DNA of 55,097 bases from Hepatocystis sp. ex Piliocolobus tephrosceles (Eukaryota; Apicomplexa; Aconoidasida; Haemosporida; Plasmodiidae). The position numbers and the translations under genes are program-made. The notes beneath the pieces were generated by a model. It had not been told where the DNA came from. It ran no database searches and saw only the letters and a list, made by a program, of their open reading frames with translations. This document shows, in pieces, positions 50,729-55,097 of this stretch; within the stretch, counting starts at the first letter, position 1; each line of letters begins with the position of its first letter. The DNA lies in NCBI GenBank assembly GCA_902459845.2, contig CABPSV020000012.1, positions 1-55,097 on the forward strand. The letters are read 5' to 3'.

Positions 50729-52597
50729 TTACTCAACCTTTTGCTTTTTAGCATCATGAGTGTCGTCATTTAAAGATCGTTTATTTTTATTTGCATTATC
50801 ACTCGCTGACATAATAAGTTGTATTTCATTCAAAAAATAAGAAATATTAGAATGTTTTTGTGGGTATATTTTCATAGCAGTATAATTTACTCGCTCGACA
50901 CCATTATATTCTCTGACATTGGCTCTAACAACAATTTTATATTCTTTAAATAAAGCTTCATAATCAAATAAAAAGTTTAATGAATCATCATCTACAGTTT
51001 TTAAATCTTCTGCTTTTTGACCTAATAAACTATAACCTTCATCTGAAAAAACTCTTAATGGAATTGAACCGGAAAAATCCATAAATAAAAAATTAAAAGT
51101 ATAATTATAAAATGGTTTAACATTCGATTCATCACAATTCATACATGAATAAACAACATTTTGGTCATTTTTGTTAAAATTATAATTATCCCCATCATGA
51201 TCATAGTCATTTGGATTTTCATCAACTGCTTCTGAGGATAATAATTTTTTTTTACATTTTGTACAAGCTGGATAACAAAACCTATGTTCATTTTCTTTCC
51301 CTTTCCAATATATTCTTTTTATTCTACCTAGTATAGTATATGTACCAGCAGTTTTAGTTAATAAATCACTAACATCAGTTAAACTATAATGTTTTTCTAC
51401 AGTTTGTGTAACGTCATTAGATAAAACATTTTTCATATTTGTAAACTGTTCATATTTTCCAGTAGTATTATACCATTCTAATATTGTATTACATTTATTT
51501 TTTAATTCGTCATTTAATGTATCTACTTGTTCAATTGAACTTGTAACAGAATATGTTCCATTTTTCATATCATTCCAATTTCGTATACTTATATTAGTAA
51601 ATACATAAATGTCATCTTCTTTTAATAAATCTCTTATCAAGTCAACATTGTTATTCCAAAAAGCTATTTCAAATGAATGTTTTGTATCATCTACAATTAT
51701 TATATTTTGTTTAGACACTTCATTACCTTGTTTTGTTTTTAAATTAGTTACTTGTCCTATATGTTTTACTATACCTATTAAATCAGCTGTGAATGGTGTT
51801 TCTTTTGTTGCTATTTTTATATCTCTTAAATTAACTAACGATATTTTTTTTTGTATTTTTATTTCTCCATCATCTTTTACTTCATGAATTTCACTATCTT
51901 CATTAAAAGTCAATTCGTACTTATGTTTTACTGTACTATATTTTGGGTTAGCTACAGAAACTCTACCTTTTGAAAAAATATACACTTTTTTCAAATTTAT
52001 AATATTAAACCACTTGTCAGCAGAAGCACCCCAAAATTTACACGAAATGGAATCACCGTGTACATCAGTTATGTCTATACTAAAAAAGGAGTTGTTATTT
52101 TTGAATGTTGATAATTTCGATTTGTTTACGACTTTTGCCTTAATGAGCCATTTGCTTACATATGTCGTTATTTGACTGACACGAAATAGCGTTCTGCCAA
52201 AAAAAAAAATAAAATAAAATAAAATAAAAGAAATGGGGTGGGATGAAATTTTTATATGTCGATATATAATTGGAGGTAGAATAAGTAAATGAGAAGACAC
52301 GTAGAATCAATTTTATAAAAAGAAAAATACACAGACAAGGTCAGCAAAAAAAAAAAAAATAAATAAAATAAAAATAAAAATTTGTTTGTTAATAAATAAA
52401 GTTCATGATTAAGCTGTTTTTAGTTAATACTGTATGACAATGACAAATATGTATGTGTGCGCGCACATGCGTGTGCATATATATATATATATACTTATGT
52501 GTATGTGTACATATTTTGTCGAGATGCAAATACAAATTGCCTTCAAAACACTTAAATGCATTTTTATTATCATAAAAGCTTACTCATTTTCACTCAT
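50729..52597 (-). CDS. RPA1: Replication protein A1, short form without the N-terminal domain
   Basis: Large-subunit-type single-stranded DNA-binding protein for replication, repair and recombination. On the minus strand I propose exon 1 at 52597-52584 (14 nt, start of MSENE), an intron at 52583-52194 (GTAAGC to GGCAG) and exon 2 at 52193-50729, giving 492 residues. Reading without the intron adds an implausible hydrophobic N terminus. Three OB folds follow: DBD-A about 6-110 (SKWLIKAKVVNKS, then YIFSKGRVSVANPKY), DBD-B about 125-235, and DBD-C about 295-440 with a zinc ribbon CxxC at 315-318 and 355-358. The ribbon loop is widened by an Asp/Asn-rich insert. The RPA70N (DBD-F) protein-interaction domain is absent. 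From memory, Plasmodium has a separate longer RPA1 gene and this short one (PF3D7_0904800). The tail has a basic KKQK segment. Family is certain; the micro-exon is inference. Confidence 0.93.
52194..52583 (-). other. Proposed intron 1 of RPA1 (390 nt)
   Basis: The acceptor is a T-rich tract ending GGCAG immediately before AACGCTATTTCG, where homology to DBD-A begins. The exon starts with the third base of a codon. The donor GTAAGC at 52583 follows ATGAGTGAAAATGA, which ends in the required phase and gives a Glu codon at the junction. The acceptor is well supported; the donor and the tiny exon are my best fit. Confidence 0.7.
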
Positions 52598-52878
52598 TTT
52601 GAATTTTACATATAAATAATATCAGTGGTTATTTTTCTTATAATTTGGAGAGTGCTAAATAAAAGAAACAAAATTAGTTAAGAACATAAAAAAATAATTA
52701 CGTAAATAAAAAAATTATATATTTATTATACCAGCGAATTTATTTTTTTTTTTTTCACGATATAAATGTGATACATATACAATACTTCATAATAAACTTT
52801 AATAAATTTTAATAAACCTTAACAAACCTTAATATAATTAATTAAATGTATACGGAAAAATAAAATAAATACGTAAAG

Positions 52879-52916
<38 letters not shown>

Positions 52917-52980
52917 ACTGAAAATGAAAAGAATGGAAAAAGTGAGTGTTTAAAATAAGTGGTAAAATATGCAAAAAGCG

Positions 52981-53021
<41 letters not shown>

Positions 53022-53408
53022 ATATATATGATATATATGACACATGTGCGAATTTAATGCAAGACATTAAAAAATTGCTTTAAAAACATCAGCGATAGTA
53101 AGGTTATATAGACACTTACGCCCTTGATTGTTATAAAAGTAAATAAATAGCAAATAAATAAAAAAAGAAGCAAAACAGGAGCAAAAAAAAAAAAAAGAGG
53201 CAAAATATAGCAGAGAAAAAAAGAATAAGTAAATAATAATTAAGGATCAAATGCTTATTAGTAATTTTTTCCTATTAATAAAGCTTTTTTTTTCTATTTT
53301 TATTTCTTCTTTTATTACTTTTTTTTTTTATTACTTTTTTTTTTTATTATTTCTTTTTTTATTATTTCTTTTATATTTTAATGAAACTCTGAAAAGATAT
53401 ATAAATAT

Positions 53409-53450
<42 letters not shown>

Positions 53451-53999
53451 AATAAAAAAAAAATAAAATTATCAATCACTATATTATACTATGCATGCAT
53501 AATTTCCCAACATCAATGTACGTATTTTGTATGGAGTTTATTATGTGAATATGTGTATGTGTTTATGTAAATTAAACTGCAGTTGTTAGACATTATTTAT
53601 GTTTATTACTACTACATAAGCCCTAAATAAGTATAAACATTTTAACTTTCCTTAAAAAGAACACACATACCTGAATTTCGAAATATGTTGAGTAAAAAAA
53701 AAAAAAGATAGATTGAGTATAGTGTTTGGTTGATAAAAAAATAAAAAGGATCAAATAAATAAATAAATATAATAAGTTTAGGAAAATGGAGCAGTTGGTG
53801 TTATTTGTAAAAAAAAAAAAAATTACTAAACTAAAATAGAGAGTATAAAACCGGAATAAGCATTTGTTTTTAAAAGTGAGTTTAAGCTGTAATTACATTC
53901 CACGTACATCTATAATTATATATCATGTCTGTAATTCGAATATTCACGCATAAGGAAAAAAACGCTCTAATTTTAACTTTTATGAAAGGGCTATTAATT

Positions 54000-54055
54000 A
54001 AGCTTTATATTATAGCTTTATATTATAGCTTTATATAATAGCTTTATATTATAGG
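54000..54055. repeat. 13-bp short tandem repeat
   Basis: Four copies of CTTTATATTATAG, one with an A/T swap, about 140 bp before the large array. Confidence 0.85.
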
Positions 54056-54196
54056 CATTAAATTTTTTTTTAGTTATTATTCCCTATCAATTAATTTATC
54101 AAGTTTATATCATGCAATTAAAAGAAAAACATCCATAAAAATTAATATTGTTATAAATAAGATGTAGTAACTGAAAAATTAAAGCATATATTTAAA

Positions 54197-55097
54197 AGGG
54201 TAACAAATGAAAAAGGATAACAAATGAAAAAGGATAACAAATGAAAAAGGATAACAAATGAAAAAGGATAACAAATGAAAAAGGATAACAAATGAAAAAG
54301 GATAACAAATGAAAAAGGATAACAAATGAAAAAGGATAACAAATGAAAAAGGATAACAAATGAAAAAGGATAACAAATGAAAAAGGATAACAAATGAAAA
54401 AGGATAACAAATGAAAAAGGATAACAAATGAAAAAGGATAACAAATGAAAAAGGATAACAAATGAAAAAGGATAACAAATGAAAAAGGATAACAAATGAA
54501 AAAGGATAACAAATGAAAAAGGATAACAAATGAAAAAGGATAACAAATGAAAAAGGATAACAAATGAAAAAGGATAACAAATGAAAAAGGATAACAAATG
54601 AAAAAGGATAACAAATGAAAAAGGATAACAAATGAAAAAGGATAACAAATGAAAAAGGATAACAAATGAAAAAGGATAACAAATGAAAAAGGATAACAAA
54701 TGAAAAAGGATAACAAATGAAAAAGGATAACAAATGAAAAAGGATAACAAATGAAAAAGGATAACAAATGAAAAAGGATAACAAATGAAAAAGGATAACA
54801 AATGAAAAAGGATAACAAATGAAAAAGGATAACAAATGAAAAAGGATAACAAATGAAAAAGGATAACAAATGAAAAAGGATAACAAATGAAAAAGGATAA
54901 CAAATGAAAAAGGATAACAAATGAAAAAGGATAACAAATGAAAAAGGATAACAAATGAAAAAGGATAACAAATGAAAAAGGATAACAAATGAAAAAGGAT
55001 AACAAATGAAAAAGGATAACAAATGAAAAAGGATAACAAATGAAAAAGGAAAACAAATGAAAAAGGATAACAAATGAAAAAGGATAACAAATGAAAA
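54197..55097. repeat. Large 17-bp minisatellite, about 53 copies, running off the window
   Basis: The unit GATAACAAATGAAAAAG repeats about 53 times with almost no variation. The first copy (GGTAACAAATG) and one copy near 55048 (GAAAACAAATG) differ. All three minus-strand frames stay open because the complementary unit contains no stop triplet in any phase. Those open frames are artefacts: identical 17-residue repeats with no conserved features. The array continues past the right edge. Confidence 0.95.

Larger units (their letters stand above)
52598..55097. other. Region upstream of RPA1 to the window edge (2.5 kb)
   Basis: No gene is seen. It contains two A runs of 35 nt (52879-52913 and 52981-53015), T-rich and A-rich tracts, a 13-bp CTTTATATTATAG repeat at 54000-54055 and the large 17-bp array from 54197 on. 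It should contain the RPA1 promoter and possibly that of a divergent neighbour outside the window. Confidence 0.6.

Noticed and set aside
52194..52300. N-terminal extension of RPA1 (hydrophobic, MSSHLL start)
   Set aside because: It has intron composition, a T tract and an AG acceptor exactly at the start of family homology. A signal or membrane segment makes no sense for a nuclear DNA-binding protein.
53115..53675. Alternative upstream donor sites for RPA1 near 53119 (GTAAGTG) and 53670 (GTATGT)
   Set aside because: The first has an in-frame stop four codons before the donor and no ATG. The second frame is open for about 25 codons but has no start codon before a TGA. The site near 52583 has an adjacent ATG and the right phase.
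54151..55090. Three overlapping minus-strand open frames of about 300 codons each
   Set aside because: All three run through the same 17-bp array, whose complement has no stop triplet in any phase. The product would be a perfect 17-residue repeat in each frame. Openness in all frames shows a composition artefact.

Overview
The window is nuclear DNA of a malaria parasite (Plasmodium). It has very high A+T with long A and T homopolymers, intergenic DNA full of short tandem repeats, and large genes with few or no introns. The proteins carry long Asn/Lys/Asp/Ser-rich low-complexity insertions inside otherwise conserved domains. From memory, the gene order matches P. falciparum chromosome 9 around PF3D7_0904800 to PF3D7_0905300, read in the opposite direction. 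The proteins seem longer and more repeat-rich than the P. falciparum ones, so I think this is another Plasmodium species, but the sequence alone does not let me name it.

Layout. 1-884: non-coding, with a 14-bp repeat at the left edge and an AAAT-type repeat just before the first gene. 885-19412 (+): a giant axonemal dynein heavy chain in one uninterrupted exon. 19413-22845: intergenic with several minisatellites. 22846-26172 (+): a mitoferrin-type mitochondrial carrier interrupted by a ~625-residue insertion. 26173-29451: intergenic. 29452-37194 (+): an FG-repeat nucleoporin in three exons, whose splice sites I worked out. 37195-38717: intergenic repeats. 38718-39542 (+): a small protein with a possible mitochondrial presequence and a degenerate thioredoxin-like core. 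39543-41435: intergenic with a 17-bp minisatellite. 41436-49605 (+): a copper-transporting P1B ATPase in two exons. 49606-50728: convergent intergenic DNA. 50729-52597 (-): the short form of replication protein A1, for which I propose a 14-nt first exon. 52598-55097: upstream DNA ending in a near-perfect 17-bp repeat of about 53 copies that runs off the window.

The genes are independent housekeeping or stage-specific genes, not a pathway or operon: flagellar motor of the male gamete (dynein), mitochondrial iron import (carrier), nuclear pore, copper export, and single-stranded DNA binding. Two have metal-transport themes, but nothing shows they are linked.

I found no wholly new system. The most useful observations are: five homopolymer runs of exactly 48 nt (probably technical); the proposed RPA1 micro-exon; a ~700-residue charged loop on the trans side of the copper pump; loss of metal-binding cysteines in two of its three N-terminal metal-binding modules; the very large insertion in a matrix loop of the carrier; and the large homogeneous 17-bp array at the right edge.
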